From Amycolatopsis iheyensis (GTDB taxonomy: Bacteria; Actinomycetota; Actinomycetes; Mycobacteriales; Pseudonocardiaceae), in NCBI RefSeq assembly GCF_024703995.1, contig NZ_JAMXQV010000013.1, positions 124,001-188,000 of the forward strand: a stretch of DNA of 64,000 bases, written 5' to 3'. The notes beneath the pieces were generated by a model. It was given only the letters and a program-made list of their open reading frames with translations, had not been told where the DNA came from and searched no databases. Every line of letters begins with the position of its first letter. The first letter of the stretch is position 1. Of this stretch, positions 50,843-60,085 are shown piece after piece. A program made the translations under genes and the position numbers.

Positions 50843-52295
50843 CCTCGGTGTCGCCGGCGTTTTCCGGGGCGAACCGCGAGTGCCGGCGGCCGTAGACGAA
50901 GTAGATCACCAGGCCGATCACCAGCCACGCCGCGAACCGGATCCAGGTCAGCACGTTCAGGTTGAGCATCAGGTACAGGCAGGCCAGCGCCGCCACGATC
51001 GGGACCACCGGCGAGAACGGCACCTTGAACGGCCGGTCCAGGTCGGGTCGGCGACGGCGCAGCGCCGGGACCGCCACCGCCACGATGATCATCGCCGACA
51101 GCGCGCCGATGCTCACCATGTCGGCCAGCTCGGAGATCGGGATGAACGCGGCCAGCACGGCGATCAGCGCGGCGCCGCCGATGGTCATCCGGTGCGGGGT
51201 GCCCCACTTCGGGTGCGCGGTGCCCAGCGCCTTCGGCAGCAGGCCGTCGCGGCCCATGGCGAACCCGATGCGCCCGATCGTCACCAGCTCCACCATCATC
51301 ACCGACGTCAGGCCGGTCACCGCGCCGAGCGAGATGAGCGCGCCGACCCAGTGCTGGCCGACCCGGTCGAACGCGTCGGCCAGCGGCGCGCCCGTGTCGA
51401 TGTCGGTGAAGGGGATCATGCCGGTCAGCACGATCGACACGCCGATGTAGAGCAGCGCGCACACGGCGAGCGCGCCGAGGATGCCGACGCGGAGGTCCTT
51501 GCGCGGGTTGAGCGTCTCCTCGCCGAGGTTCGCGAGCGCTTCGAAGCCGGTGTAGGCGAAGAAGACCACGGCGGCGGCGGTGACCATGCCGGCGATGCCG
51601 TACACCGACTGCTCGAGCCCCAGCGCGGCCTGGACGATCGGCTGCTCCAGCACGGTCGACCCGCCGGCCGGCGCCTGCGCCGGCGGGATGAACGGGGTCA
51701 GGTTCGCGCCCTTGACGAAGAACAGCCCGACCGCGAGCACCAGCACGCAGACGGCGACCTTCACGCAGACCAGCAGGTTGGTCACCCAGGCCGATTCCTT
51801 GATGCCCCGCACGGCGACCACGGTCAGGATCGCGATGATGAGCACCGCGCCGACGTTGACCTTCGCGTCTTCGCCGAACCACTCCGGCGACAGCCCGAGC
51901 AGGTTCGCGAGGTAGCCGGACCAGCCGCGCGACACGACGGCGGCGCCGAGCGCGAACTCCAGCAGCAGGTCCCAGCCGATGATCCAGGCGAACACCTCGC
52001 CGAGGGTGGCGAAGGCGTAGGTGTAGGCGCTGCCGGCCGTCGGGACGCTCGAAGCGAGTTCGGCGTAGCAGAGCGCCGCGAGCCCCGCGACGACCGCGCC
52101 GAGCACGAACGACAACGTCACCGCCGGCCCGGCGTGCGTCTTCGCCTCGACACCCGCGAGGGTGAAGATGCCGGTGCCGATGATGATCCCGACGCCGAAC
52201 CCGACCAGGTCGCGTCCGCGCAGTCGCCGTTTGAGCTCCCCCGAGTCCTGGCGCTTCAGGACATCGTCCACGTTCAACGTTCTCCGCACACCCAT
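50820..52295 (-). CDS. APC-family amino acid permease (cationic amino acid transporter-like)
   Basis: 491 aa, twelve or more transmembrane segments. The N-terminal cytoplasmic part KRRLRGRDLVGFGVGIIIGT leads into segment 1. The pattern CYAELASSVPTAGSAYTY marks the CAT/YfnA group. FFAYTGFEALANLGEETLNP is the conserved segment-6 loop. It imports amino acids or amines; the neighbouring GS-like ligase suggests a nitrogen source such as a polyamine, ethanolamine or GABA. The 3' end overlaps the convergent gene by 23 bp. Confidence 0.87.
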   Translation of the reverse strand: MGVRRTLNVDDVLKRQDSGELKRRLRGRDLVGFGVGIIIGTGIFTLAGVEAKTHAGPAVTLSFVLGAVVAGLAALCYAELASSVPTAGSAYTYAFATLGEVFAWIIGWDLLLEFALGAAVVSRGWSGYLANLLGLSPEWFGEDAKVNVGAVLIIAILTVVAVRGIKESAWVTNLLVCVKVAVCVLVLAVGLFFVKGANLTPFIPPAQAPAGGSTVLEQPIVQAALGLEQSVYGIAGMVTAAAVVFFAYTGFEALANLGEETLNPRKDLRVGILGALAVCALLYIGVSIVLTGMIPFTDIDTGAPLADAFDRVGQHWVGALISLGAVTGLTSVMMVELVTIGRIGFAMGRDGLLPKALGTAHPKWGTPHRMTIGGAALIAVLAAFIPISELADMVSIGALSAMIIVAVAVPALRRRRPDLDRPFKVPFSPVVPIVAALACLYLMLNLNVLTWIRFAAWLVIGLVIYFVYGRRHSRFAPENAGDTEVSPKRTE

Positions 52296-52312
52296 GAGGA
52301 GAAGTTAGAAGG

Positions 52313-52996
52313 TCACGGAGGTTCCCGCAGATCGGCCGCCTCTCCGTTGCCCGAGGCCAGGCCGTGTTCCTGGGCGATGATCGCCGCCTGGACGCGGGAG
52401 CGCAGGTCGAGCTTGGTGAGCACGCGCGAGACGTGCGTCTTCACCGTCGTCTCGCCGATGTACAGGCGGGTGCCGATCTGGGCGTTCGACAGGCCCGCGC
52501 CGAGGCAGGCGAGGACCTCGCGCTCGCGCTCGGTCAGGTCGCCGAGCCCTGGGACCGTGGGCGCCGGCTCGCGGCTGTTCGCGGCGAAGGAGGTGAGCAC
52601 CCGCCGGGTGACCTCCGGGGCGAGCACGCCCCCGCCGGCCGCGACCAGCTTGACGGCCTCGATCAGCCTGTCCGCCTCGACCGACTTGAGCAGGAACCCG
52701 GCCGCGCCGGCCCGCAACGCGCCGTCGACGTACTCGTCGATGTCGAAGGTGGTGAGCACGAGGACTTCGGACAGCCCTTCGGCGAGCATTTGGCGGGTGG
52801 CGGTGATGCCGTCGGTGCCCGGCATCCGGACGTCCATCAGCGTGACGTCCGGCCGCAGCACGCGCGCCTGGCGCACGGCCGCGGCGCCGTCGGCGGCCTC
52901 GCCGACGACCTGGACGCCCTCGGCGTTGTTCAGGATCATGACGAGGCCATCGCGGATGGCGCTGTGGTCGTCGGCGACCAGGACCTTGACCGTCAT
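52313..52996 (-). CDS. NarL/FixJ-family response regulator
   Basis: 227 aa. The receiver domain has the acidic pocket VLVADDHSAIRDG and phosphorylation site Asp55 (LMDVRMPG), with Lys in GFLLKS. A LuxR-type helix-turn-helix follows (LTEREREVLACLGAGLSNAQ and VKTHVSRVLTKL). It is coupled to the upstream kinase gene by a 4-bp overlap (52993-52996). Targets are unknown; self-control or control of the adjacent permease are guesses. Confidence 0.9.
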   Translation of the reverse strand: MTVKVLVADDHSAIRDGLVMILNNAEGVQVVGEAADGAAAVRQARVLRPDVTLMDVRMPGTDGITATRQMLAEGLSEVLVLTTFDIDEYVDGALRAGAAGFLLKSVEADRLIEAVKLVAAGGGVLAPEVTRRVLTSFAANSREPAPTVPGLGDLTEREREVLACLGAGLSNAQIGTRLYIGETTVKTHVSRVLTKLDLRSRVQAAIIAQEHGLASGNGEAADLREPP

Positions 52997-54180
52997 CGGG
53001 ACTCCTCGCCCGCGGAGGCGACCGGCAGTTCGGCCCGGACCAGCCAGCCTTCGCCGGCCGGGCCCGCGGTGACGGTGCCGCCGACCGCGTCGGCTCGTTC
53101 GCGCATGTTCAGCAGACCGGTCCCCGAGCCCTCCGCGGGGGTGACGGGGTGGGGCTGCACGTCGTTGCGGACCTCGACCTCGAGGAAGCCGTCGAGGTAG
53201 CGGACGTCGAGGTCGACGTGGCCGCCCGGGGCGTGCTTCGCCACGTTGGTCAGCGCCTCCTGCGCGATCCGGTACGCGGTCAGGTCGACCGCCGTCGGGA
53301 TGCTCTCCCAGCCGTCCACTGTGGACCCCATGGTGACGTCGAGGCCGCTGGCCCGCGCCGACTCCACCAGCCTGGCCAGTTCCGCCAGCCGGGCCGGCGC
53401 GGTGGTCTCCGCGGCCGCGCCTTCGGCCTTGAGCAGCCCGATCATCGTCCGCATCTCTTCCAGCGCGCTGACGCTGTTTTCCCGCACCGACGCCAGCACC
53501 TTCTTCGCCAGCGGTGAGTCGGGCATCGACAACGCCGCCTCCGACTGGATCGCGATGGCCGAGAGGTGCCCGGCGATCACGTCGTGCAGGTCGCGGGCCA
53601 TCCGCGCGCGTTCGGCGGCCACCGCCGCCCGCCTGTCGAGCTCCGCGATCTTCGCCAGCTGCCCGGCGTTCGCCCGTTCGGTTTCGGCGATGTCGCGCTG
53701 CTGCCGGACGTTCGCCGCCCACCACACCGGGGTGAGGACGAACGGCAGCACGCTGACCGCGGCCAGCAGCGCCATGCGCCACTCCTGGCCCAGGACGAGC
53801 ACCGCGGCCAGCACGACCACCACCGACGCGCCGGCGACGCCGATCATCACGCGGCTCATCCGGCGGGAGCCGTAGAGCGTTGCCGCGTAGAGGAAGTCGG
53901 TGAAGATGATCAGGACGGGGAGGGACGGGCTGAGCCAGATGTCGACGGCCAGCACCGCGGTGGCCAGGAGCAGGGCGCCCGGCACCCACCGGCGGAGCAG
54001 CTCGAGGCCGCACAGCGCGGTGAGCTCCAGCAGCCGCGCCCACAAGGGGGCGTGGTCGTAGGAGGTCAGGATCCGGTGGATCCCGGCCGCGTAGACGAGG
54101 AAGCCGACCAGCCAGGTGGCCAGGGCGATCAGGGCGTCCTGCTGCCACGCCGGGCGTGATCGCAGGCGAGGGAGGTGCAT
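52993..54180 (-). CDS. Sensor histidine kinase, DesK/HisKA_3 type
   Basis: 395 aa from the ATG at 54180. The N-terminal half has about five or six transmembrane helices with almost no outer loop, suggesting sensing within the membrane. A coiled stretch (ANVRQQRDIAETERANAGQL) connects to the HisKA_3 domain with phospho-His199 in MARDLHDVIAGHLSAIA. The ATPase domain carries AYRIAQEALTNVAKHAPGG (N-box) and GSGTGLLNMRERADAVGG (G-box). It forms a two-component system with the overlapping response regulator gene. The signal is unknown, perhaps envelope stress. Confidence 0.9.
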   Translation of the reverse strand: MHLPRLRSRPAWQQDALIALATWLVGFLVYAAGIHRILTSYDHAPLWARLLELTALCGLELLRRWVPGALLLATAVLAVDIWLSPSLPVLIIFTDFLYAATLYGSRRMSRVMIGVAGASVVVVLAAVLVLGQEWRMALLAAVSVLPFVLTPVWWAANVRQQRDIAETERANAGQLAKIAELDRRAAVAAERARMARDLHDVIAGHLSAIAIQSEAALSMPDSPLAKKVLASVRENSVSALEEMRTMIGLLKAEGAAAETTAPARLAELARLVESARASGLDVTMGSTVDGWESIPTAVDLTAYRIAQEALTNVAKHAPGGHVDLDVRYLDGFLEVEVRNDVQPHPVTPAEGSGTGLLNMRERADAVGGTVTAGPAGEGWLVRAELPVASAGEESR

Positions 54181-54271
54181 GTGACCATCCCAGCACACGG
54201 GGTGACCGGGGCGCGTCCTACGAAGTGATGACCCGGGGTCCTGCCTTCCGACGACGCGCCCGCGACGCCCG

Positions 54272-54865
54272 GTGACCGAACCTGGAGACGTGGACGAGAT
54301 CGGAAAGTTCTTCGCGGAAAACCCGATGGCCGCCGTCATCGCGGGCGGCGAGATCGGGTTCTGGGTGCTGATCGCGGCGGGGCTCGCGGTGCGGTACGGG
54401 CTGCGCGCGCGGCGCGCGTCGGTGGTGCTGCTCGCCATGGTGCCGCTGATCGACGTGGTGGTGCTGGTGGCGACGGTGATCGACCTCGGCGGCGGCGCGA
54501 AGGCGAACTTCACGCACGGGCTGGCGGCGGTGTACCTCGGGTTCAGCGTGGTGTTCGGGCCGAGCATGGTCCGCTGGGCCGACGTGCGGTTCGCGCACCG
54601 CTTCGCGGGCGGGCCACCGCCGCCGAAGCGGCAGGGTCGGGAGAAGCTGAGCCACGAGTGGCGCGAGTTCGGCAAGTGCGTGCTGGCGTGCGGCCTGGCG
54701 GCGGCGGCCCTGCTGGCGGCGATCATCGTGATCGGCACGCCGGAGCAGGTGGCGCCGCTGTGGGGGTGGTTCCCGCGGCTGGGGACCGTGCTGGCGATCT
54801 GGCTGGTGACGGGCCCGGTCTGGCAGGAGCTGTCCGGCAGCCGCCGCGAGGAGGTGCGGCGGTGA
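54272..54865 (+). CDS. Integral membrane protein of unknown function
   Basis: 197 aa with about four or five hydrophobic segments: AAVIAGGEIGFWVLIAAGLA, SVVLLAMVPLIDVVVLVATV, then GLAAVYLGFSVVFGPSMVRW, and two near the C-terminus. Between them is a charged cytoplasmic stretch (RFAGGPPPPKRQGREKLSHE). No catalytic motif is visible. The GTG at 54272 is used; a GTG at 54290 is a close alternative. The stop overlaps the start of the next small gene, so the pair is co-translated. It is divergent from the sensor kinase with about 90 bp between. Confidence 0.68.
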   Translation: MTEPGDVDEIGKFFAENPMAAVIAGGEIGFWVLIAAGLAVRYGLRARRASVVLLAMVPLIDVVVLVATVIDLGGGAKANFTHGLAAVYLGFSVVFGPSMVRWADVRFAHRFAGGPPPPKRQGREKLSHEWREFGKCVLACGLAAAALLAAIIVIGTPEQVAPLWGWFPRLGTVLAIWLVTGPVWQELSGSRREEVRR

Positions 54866-55059
54866 TCGAGCTGCTGGGGATCCTGCTGGTGGTGCAGGGA
54901 GCGGGTGGGTTGCTCAACCGGCTGCTCGGGGCGGGTTCGCCGAGCTGGTTCGTGCAGCTGCACCTGCTGCCGGCTTCGCTGCACATCGCGGCGAGTGTGG
55001 TGATGGTGCTGGCCGGGGCGGCGGTGCTGCTCCTTGTCCGGGGGCGGCGGTCGGGGTAG
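54862..55059 (+). CDS. Small two-helix membrane protein
   Basis: 65 aa starting at the GTG at 54862 inside the previous stop (GTGA). It has an N-terminal hydrophobic helix (ELLGILLVVQGAGGLLNRLL), a short loop (GSPSWFVQLHLLPASL) and a second helix ending in LLVRGRRSG. Coupling to the upstream membrane protein suggests a common complex. No family recognised. Confidence 0.65.
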   Translation: MIELLGILLVVQGAGGLLNRLLGAGSPSWFVQLHLLPASLHIAASVVMVLAGAAVLLLVRGRRSG

Positions 55060-55941
55060 CGGGGCGCGGCCGGGTTGGCCGGGGGCGGGGAGAGGTGGGT
55101 GAGGCGGACGGGGAGCGGTCCGGGTGGTTGGGCGGAGGCTCGGGCGGCTGGGGATGGGAGGGGTGTGCGAGGTGGTTGGGCGGAGAGGCTGGGGTGGCTG
55201 GGGAAGGGAGAGGTGGGTGAGGTGGCTCGGGTGGTTGGGCGGAGAGGCTGGGGTGGCTGGGGAAGGGAGAGGTAGGTGAGGCAGCCGGGGGGAGCTGCCC
55301 GGGCGGCCGCGCGGACAGGCTCGGGCGGCAGGCGGGAAAGGCCTGGGCGGCTGGGGAGGAGTCCGGAGCGGCCGGGGAGCGGCGGGAAGGGCGCCGGGCG
55401 GCCAGGGGAAGGCCTGGGCGGCCGGCGAGAGGGGATCGGGGCAGTTTGATCTGGCCGGCTGGGCGAGAGCGCCGCGACTGGGCCGGACAAGGCGGGCTTG
55501 CGGGGCGAGAGGGCGCAGCGGGGTGGGCGGGGCGGCGCGCGGTCAGCTTGCTGGGTGGGCCGGCGCGCGGATGGCCGGCCTGGACGAGGCGGCCTGTGGC
55601 GTGGGAGGGCACGGCGGAACCAATCACGATCAGCCTGGTGGGACCGAGCTGGACGAGAGCGCGGCGGCCGGGCCGCGAAGCCGGGCCTGTGTGGAGGGCG
55701 AGGGCACAGCGGGGTGGCCGGGCCCACCTCGGCCGGGCCGCGAAGCCGGGCCGGCCGGAGGGCGGGGTGGCCGGAGGGACCGGCGCGCCGGCGGCCGGAG
55801 GAAGAGCGCTCAACCGGACAAACCCGCCCGCAGGCAGGCCACCGGAAGAGCAAAGCGGCGAACGGTGAACGCTCTGCGGCCGCCGGGTGACGTCGTTCGC
55901 TGCGGATGGCGCGATTCCTCCGCTGCCGGAATGCTGGGGCC
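55060..55941. repeat. G-rich low-complexity spacer with tandem ~59-bp repeats
   Basis: About 880 bp with no supported gene. The plus strand is strongly G-over-C from 55060 to about 55560. The phrase GGTGGTTGGGCGGAGAGGCT recurs at 55171 and 55230, followed each time by GGGGTGGCTGGGGAAGGGAG. From 55560 to 55870 it is mixed GC-rich with AGCCGGGCC repeats. The last ~70 bp is the leader of the glucanotransferase gene. G-runs are dense enough for G-quadruplexes on the non-template strand of the downstream operon. Confidence 0.7.
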
Positions 55942-57873
55942 GTGCCCGACGAGATCCCCGCCCGTAGTGCCCTGCACCTGCTCGCCGACCGGTACGGCGT
56001 TGCCACCCGGTACGAGAACGCCGACCAGGAGTGGGTCGATGTCGATGATGATGTCGTCGCCGCCGTCCTGCGGCAGTTCGGGGTCGATACCGACGGTGAA
56101 CACGAACCCGAGCCCGCTGGCGCACTGCCGCCGACCATCGTTCTCACGCAGGGGACCGCCCGGGACCTGCCCGGGCCCGCCGAGGTCGTGCTCGAAGACG
56201 GCAGCCGGCGTTCCGTGGACCGTGAGCTGCCCGGGGATCTGCCGCTCGGCTGGCACCGGGTCGTCACCGCCGACCAGGACGTCGTGCTCGCCGTCGTTCC
56301 CGGGAAGCTGCCCGACGTGCCGCCCGCCTGGGGGTGGATGCTGCAGCTCTACGCCCTGCACTCGGCCGGCTCCTGGGGCATCGGCGACTACGCCGACCTC
56401 GCGACCTTCGCCGCCCGGTCCGCCTCCGAACTCGACGCCGGCGTGCTGCTCGTCAACCCCGTCCAGGCCTTCAGCCCCGCCCACCCCGTCGAACGCTCGC
56501 CGTACTCGCCGGCCAGCCGCCGCTTCGCGAACCCGCTCTACCTGCGTGTCACCGCCACCGAGACCTTCCTCAACGCCGACGCCGCCACCCGGGCAGCCGT
56601 CGAATCGCTCGCTCCGGACCGCGATGGCGAGCTCATCGACTACGACGCCGTCTGGACCGCCAAGCGCGCCGCCCTCGAACTGCTCTGGCCGCACCGCGTC
56701 GAGGAGGTGCCCGAAGATCCGGATCTGCTCGGCTTCGCCCTGTTCAGCGCCCTCGCCGAACAGCACGGCGCCGACTGGCGGGAGTGGCCGGAGTCGCTGC
56801 GGGACCCCGCCACCCCCGAGGTCGGGAAGGCCCGCCAGGAACTCGAGGAACGCGTCGGCTTCCACACCTGGCTCCAGCACCTCTGCCGCGAGCAGCTCGA
56901 GACCGCCCGCAAGGCGGCAAAGGACGCCGGGATGACCGTCGGGATCGTGCACGACCTGCCCGTCGGCGTGCACCCCGGCGGGGCCGACACCTGGGCCGCG
57001 CGGGACGTCTTCGCCGCCGATGTGCGGGTCGGCGCGCCGCCGGACGCCTTCAACCAGCAGGGCCAGGACTGGAACCTGCCGCCGTGGCGGCCCGACAAGC
57101 TCGCCGAGGCCGGGTACGCGCCCTTCCGGGACGTCATCCGGGGCGTCCTGCGCTACGCCGACGGCATCCGCGTCGACCACATCGCCGGGCTCTGGCGGCT
57201 CTGGTGGATCCCGCCGGGCGAACCCGCCCACCGCGGCACCTACGTCCACTACGACGCCGAGGCCATGGTCGGCGTGCTCGCGCTCGAAGCGCACCGGGCC
57301 GGCGCGGTCGTCGTGGGGGAGGACCTCGGCACCGTCGAGGAGACCGTCACCGAGACCATGCACGAGCGCGGCATGCTCAGCTCGGCCGTCCTGTGGTTCG
57401 AACGCGACTGGGACGCGCCCGGCAAGCCGTTCACCCGGCCGGCCGGCTGGGACCCGGACGCCATGGCCAGCATCTCCACCCACGACCTGCCGACGGTCTC
57501 CGGCTGGCTGCGGGGCGAGCACGTGCGCGTCCGGGCCGAGCTGGGCCTGCTCGACCGCGGGGTCGAGGCCGAGGAGGAGGCGGCCGCCGCCGAACGCGCG
57601 GCGCTGCGGGAACTCCTTGTGCGGGAAGGGATTCCGGCCGACGACATGGTCGTCGCGTTGCACACCCTGCTGGCGCGGGCCGCGTCACGGCTGGTGCTGA
57701 CCTCGCCGGCCGACGTCGCGGGCCAGGTGCGGCAGCCGAATCTGCCCGGGACGGTCGACCAGTACCCTAACTGGCGGATTCCCCTTCCCGTCAGCGTCGA
57801 CGGCTTCTTCACCGCGAAGGGGGTGCGCGCCGCGGTGGCGCCGCTGGCAGCAGCGCGTCCTTTACCCGGGTAA
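55942..57873 (+). CDS. malQ: 4-alpha-glucanotransferase (amylomaltase, GH77)
   Basis: 643 aa from the GTG at 55942; an ATG at 55906 would add 12 residues. The N-terminal ~130 residues form the extra domain seen in actinobacterial MalQ (SALHLLADRYGVA). The GH77 barrel starts at WGWMLQLYALHSAGSWGIGD. Catalytic residues lie in DGIRVDHIAGLWRLWW (nucleophile Asp), VVGEDLGTVE (acid Glu) and SISTHDLPTVSG (Asp). It moves maltosyl or longer glucan segments between malto-oligosaccharides. It is the first gene of the glucan-to-trehalose set, 91 bp before glgX. Confidence 0.92.
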   Translation: MPDEIPARSALHLLADRYGVATRYENADQEWVDVDDDVVAAVLRQFGVDTDGEHEPEPAGALPPTIVLTQGTARDLPGPAEVVLEDGSRRSVDRELPGDLPLGWHRVVTADQDVVLAVVPGKLPDVPPAWGWMLQLYALHSAGSWGIGDYADLATFAARSASELDAGVLLVNPVQAFSPAHPVERSPYSPASRRFANPLYLRVTATETFLNADAATRAAVESLAPDRDGELIDYDAVWTAKRAALELLWPHRVEEVPEDPDLLGFALFSALAEQHGADWREWPESLRDPATPEVGKARQELEERVGFHTWLQHLCREQLETARKAAKDAGMTVGIVHDLPVGVHPGGADTWAARDVFAADVRVGAPPDAFNQQGQDWNLPPWRPDKLAEAGYAPFRDVIRGVLRYADGIRVDHIAGLWRLWWIPPGEPAHRGTYVHYDAEAMVGVLALEAHRAGAVVVGEDLGTVEETVTETMHERGMLSSAVLWFERDWDAPGKPFTRPAGWDPDAMASISTHDLPTVSGWLRGEHVRVRAELGLLDRGVEAEEEAAAAERAALRELLVREGIPADDMVVALHTLLARAASRLVLTSPADVAGQVRQPNLPGTVDQYPNWRIPLPVSVDGFFTAKGVRAAVAPLAAARPLPG

Positions 57874-57964
57874 CGGGTACTCCACGGCGTACGACCCCCG
57901 CAGTGACGCACGTCCGCGAGCGCGGACGCGCCCGGTACACCCTGTAAAGCTCGAGGAGACCCCA

Positions 57965-60085
57965 GTGCGGCCCTGGCCCGGAACGCCCTACCCGCTCGGC
58001 GCCACCTACGACGGAGTCGGGACGAACTTCGCCCTGTTCTCCGAGGTGGCGGAGCGGGTCGAACTGTGCCTGTTCGACGACAAGGGCGAGGAGACGCGGT
58101 ACGCGCTCGAGGAGGTGGACGGGTTCGTCCACCACGGCTACCTGCTCAACGTCCAGCCCGGCCAGCGCTACGGGTTCCGGGTGCACGGCCCGTACGACCC
58201 GAAGCGCGGCCTGCGCTGCAACCCGAACAAGCTGCTCATCGACCCGTACGCGAAGGCCGTCTCGCACGGCGTGAAGTGGGACGAGTCGCTGTTCGGCTAC
58301 AAGTTCGCCGACCCCGAAGAGCGCAACGACGCCGACTCGGCGGGGCGCGTCCCGTATTCGCTGGTGGCGAACCCGTTCTTCGACTGGGGCAACGACCGCC
58401 AGCCCAAGCGGCCCTACAACGAGACGGTCATCTACGAGGCCCACGTCAAGGGCATGACCGTGAACCACCCGTTCGTGCCCGAGCCGCTGCGGGGCACCTA
58501 CGCCGGGCTCGCACACCCCGTCGTCGTCGAGCACCTGCAGAAGCTCGGCGTGACGGCGGTCGAGCTGCTGCCGGTGCACCAGTTCGTCTCCGACCACGGC
58601 CTCGAAGAGAAGGGCCTCACGAACTACTGGGGCTACAACACCATCGGCTACTTCGCGCCGCACGACTCCTACGCCGCGATGCCCGGCGAGGGCGGCCAGG
58701 TCCAGGAGTTCAAGGGCATGGTGAAGGCCTTCCACGAGGCCGGCATCGAAGTGATCCTGGACGTGGTTTACAACCACACCGCGGAGGGCAACCACCTCGG
58801 GCCGACGCTGTCGATGCGGGGCATCGACAACGAGGCGTACTACCGGCTGGTGGAGGGGGAGCCCGAGTACTACATGGACTACACCGGCACCGGGAACTCC
58901 CTCAACGTCCGCAACCCGCACACCCTGCAGCTGATCATGGACTCGCTGCGCTACTGGGTCACCGAGATGCACGTCGACGGCTTCCGCTTCGACCTCGCCT
59001 CCGCCCTGGCCCGCGAGTTCTACGACGTCGACCGGCTGTCGACGTTCTTCGACCTCGTGCAGCAGGACCCGATCGTCAGCCAGGTGAAACTGATCGCCGA
59101 GCCGTGGGACGTCGGCCCCGGTGGCTACCAGGTCGGCAACTTCCCGCCGCTGTGGACGGAGTGGAACGGGCAGTTCCGCGACACCGTCCGCGACTTCTGG
59201 CGCGGCGAGCCCTCGACGCTGGGGGAGTTCGCGAGCAGGATCACCGGCTCGTCCGACCTCTACCAGGACGACGGCCGCCGCCCGTTCGCGTCGATCAACT
59301 TCGTCACCGCGCACGACGGCTTCACGCTGCGGGACCTGGTGTCCTACAACGAAAAGCACAACGAGGCCAACGGTGAGGACGGCCGCGACGGCGCCGACGA
59401 CAACCGCTCGTGGAACTGCGGGGTCGAGGGCGAGACCGACGACGCCGAGGTCAACGAGCTGCGAGCCCGCCAGCAGCGCAACATGCTGGCCACGATGCTG
59501 CTGTCGCAGGGCGTGCCGATGATCCTGCACGGCGACGAGTTCGGCCGCACCCAGCAGGGCAACAACAACGTCTACTGCCAGGACTCGGAACTGTCCTGGA
59601 TGGACTGGGAGCTGGCCGAGGGCAACGCCGCACTGGTGCGCTTCACCGCCGGGCTCAGCGCGTTCCGGCACAAGCACCCGGTGTTCCGCCGCCGCCGCTT
59701 CTTCCAGGGCGGCCCGGTCGGCAAGGGCGACAAGCTCGGCGACATCGCCTGGTTCACCCCGGCCGGCGAGGAGATGACCGAGCAGAACTGGGACGACGGC
59801 TTCGGCAAGGCGGTCGTCGTCTTCCTCAACGGCCAGGCGATCCCGGACCTCGACCCGCGCGGCATGCACGTCGAGGACGACTCGTTCCTGCTCGCCTTCA
59901 ACGCGCACTACGAGGACATCGACGCGAAGCTCCCGGGCAACGGCTACGGCGAAGCCTGGTCCGTCGTCGTCGACACCGCGACCGGTGAGGTGGCACCCAC
60001 CGGCGCGGAGCCGATCGAAGGCGGCGGCCAGTTCACCCTGCCCGCCCGGTCGCTGGTCGTCCTGCAGCGGACGGAGCCCGCATGA
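57965..60085 (+). CDS. glgX: Glycogen debranching enzyme GlgX/TreX
   Basis: 706 aa GH13 isoamylase-type enzyme. The N-terminal CBM48 domain ([20 protein letters not shown]) is followed by the barrel with [14 protein letters not shown], the nucleophile in [16 protein letters not shown], the acid in [16 protein letters not shown] and the third acid in [20 protein letters not shown]. It hydrolyses alpha-1,6 branches of glycogen or limit dextrins to give linear malto-oligosaccharides. Immediately coupled treY (ATGA overlap) points to the TreX role, feeding trehalose synthesis. The GTG start at 57965 has CGAGGAGA upstream. Confidence 0.93.
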   Translation: MRPWPGTPYPLGATYDGVGTNFALFSEVAERVELCLFDDKGEETRYALEEVDGFVHHGYLLNVQPGQRYGFRVHGPYDPKRGLRCNPNKLLIDPYAKAVSHGVKWDESLFGYKFADPEERNDADSAGRVPYSLVANPFFDWGNDRQPKRPYNETVIYEAHVKGMTVNHPFVPEPLRGTYAGLAHPVVVEHLQKLGVTAVELLPVHQFVSDHGLEEKGLTNYWGYNTIGYFAPHDSYAAMPGEGGQVQEFKGMVKAFHEAGIEVILDVVYNHTAEGNHLGPTLSMRGIDNEAYYRLVEGEPEYYMDYTGTGNSLNVRNPHTLQLIMDSLRYWVTEMHVDGFRFDLASALAREFYDVDRLSTFFDLVQQDPIVSQVKLIAEPWDVGPGGYQVGNFPPLWTEWNGQFRDTVRDFWRGEPSTLGEFASRITGSSDLYQDDGRRPFASINFVTAHDGFTLRDLVSYNEKHNEANGEDGRDGADDNRSWNCGVEGETDDAEVNELRARQQRNMLATMLLSQGVPMILHGDEFGRTQQGNNNVYCQDSELSWMDWELAEGNAALVRFTAGLSAFRHKHPVFRRRRFFQGGPVGKGDKLGDIAWFTPAGEEMTEQNWDDGFGKAVVVFLNGQAIPDLDPRGMHVEDDSFLLAFNAHYEDIDAKLPGNGYGEAWSVVVDTATGEVAPTGAEPIEGGGQFTLPARSLVVLQRTEPA

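Noticed and set aside
55075-55905. Gly/Trp/Arg-rich open frames in the G-rich spacer
   Set aside because: Low-complexity products of G-runs; no ribosome site with a plausible product.
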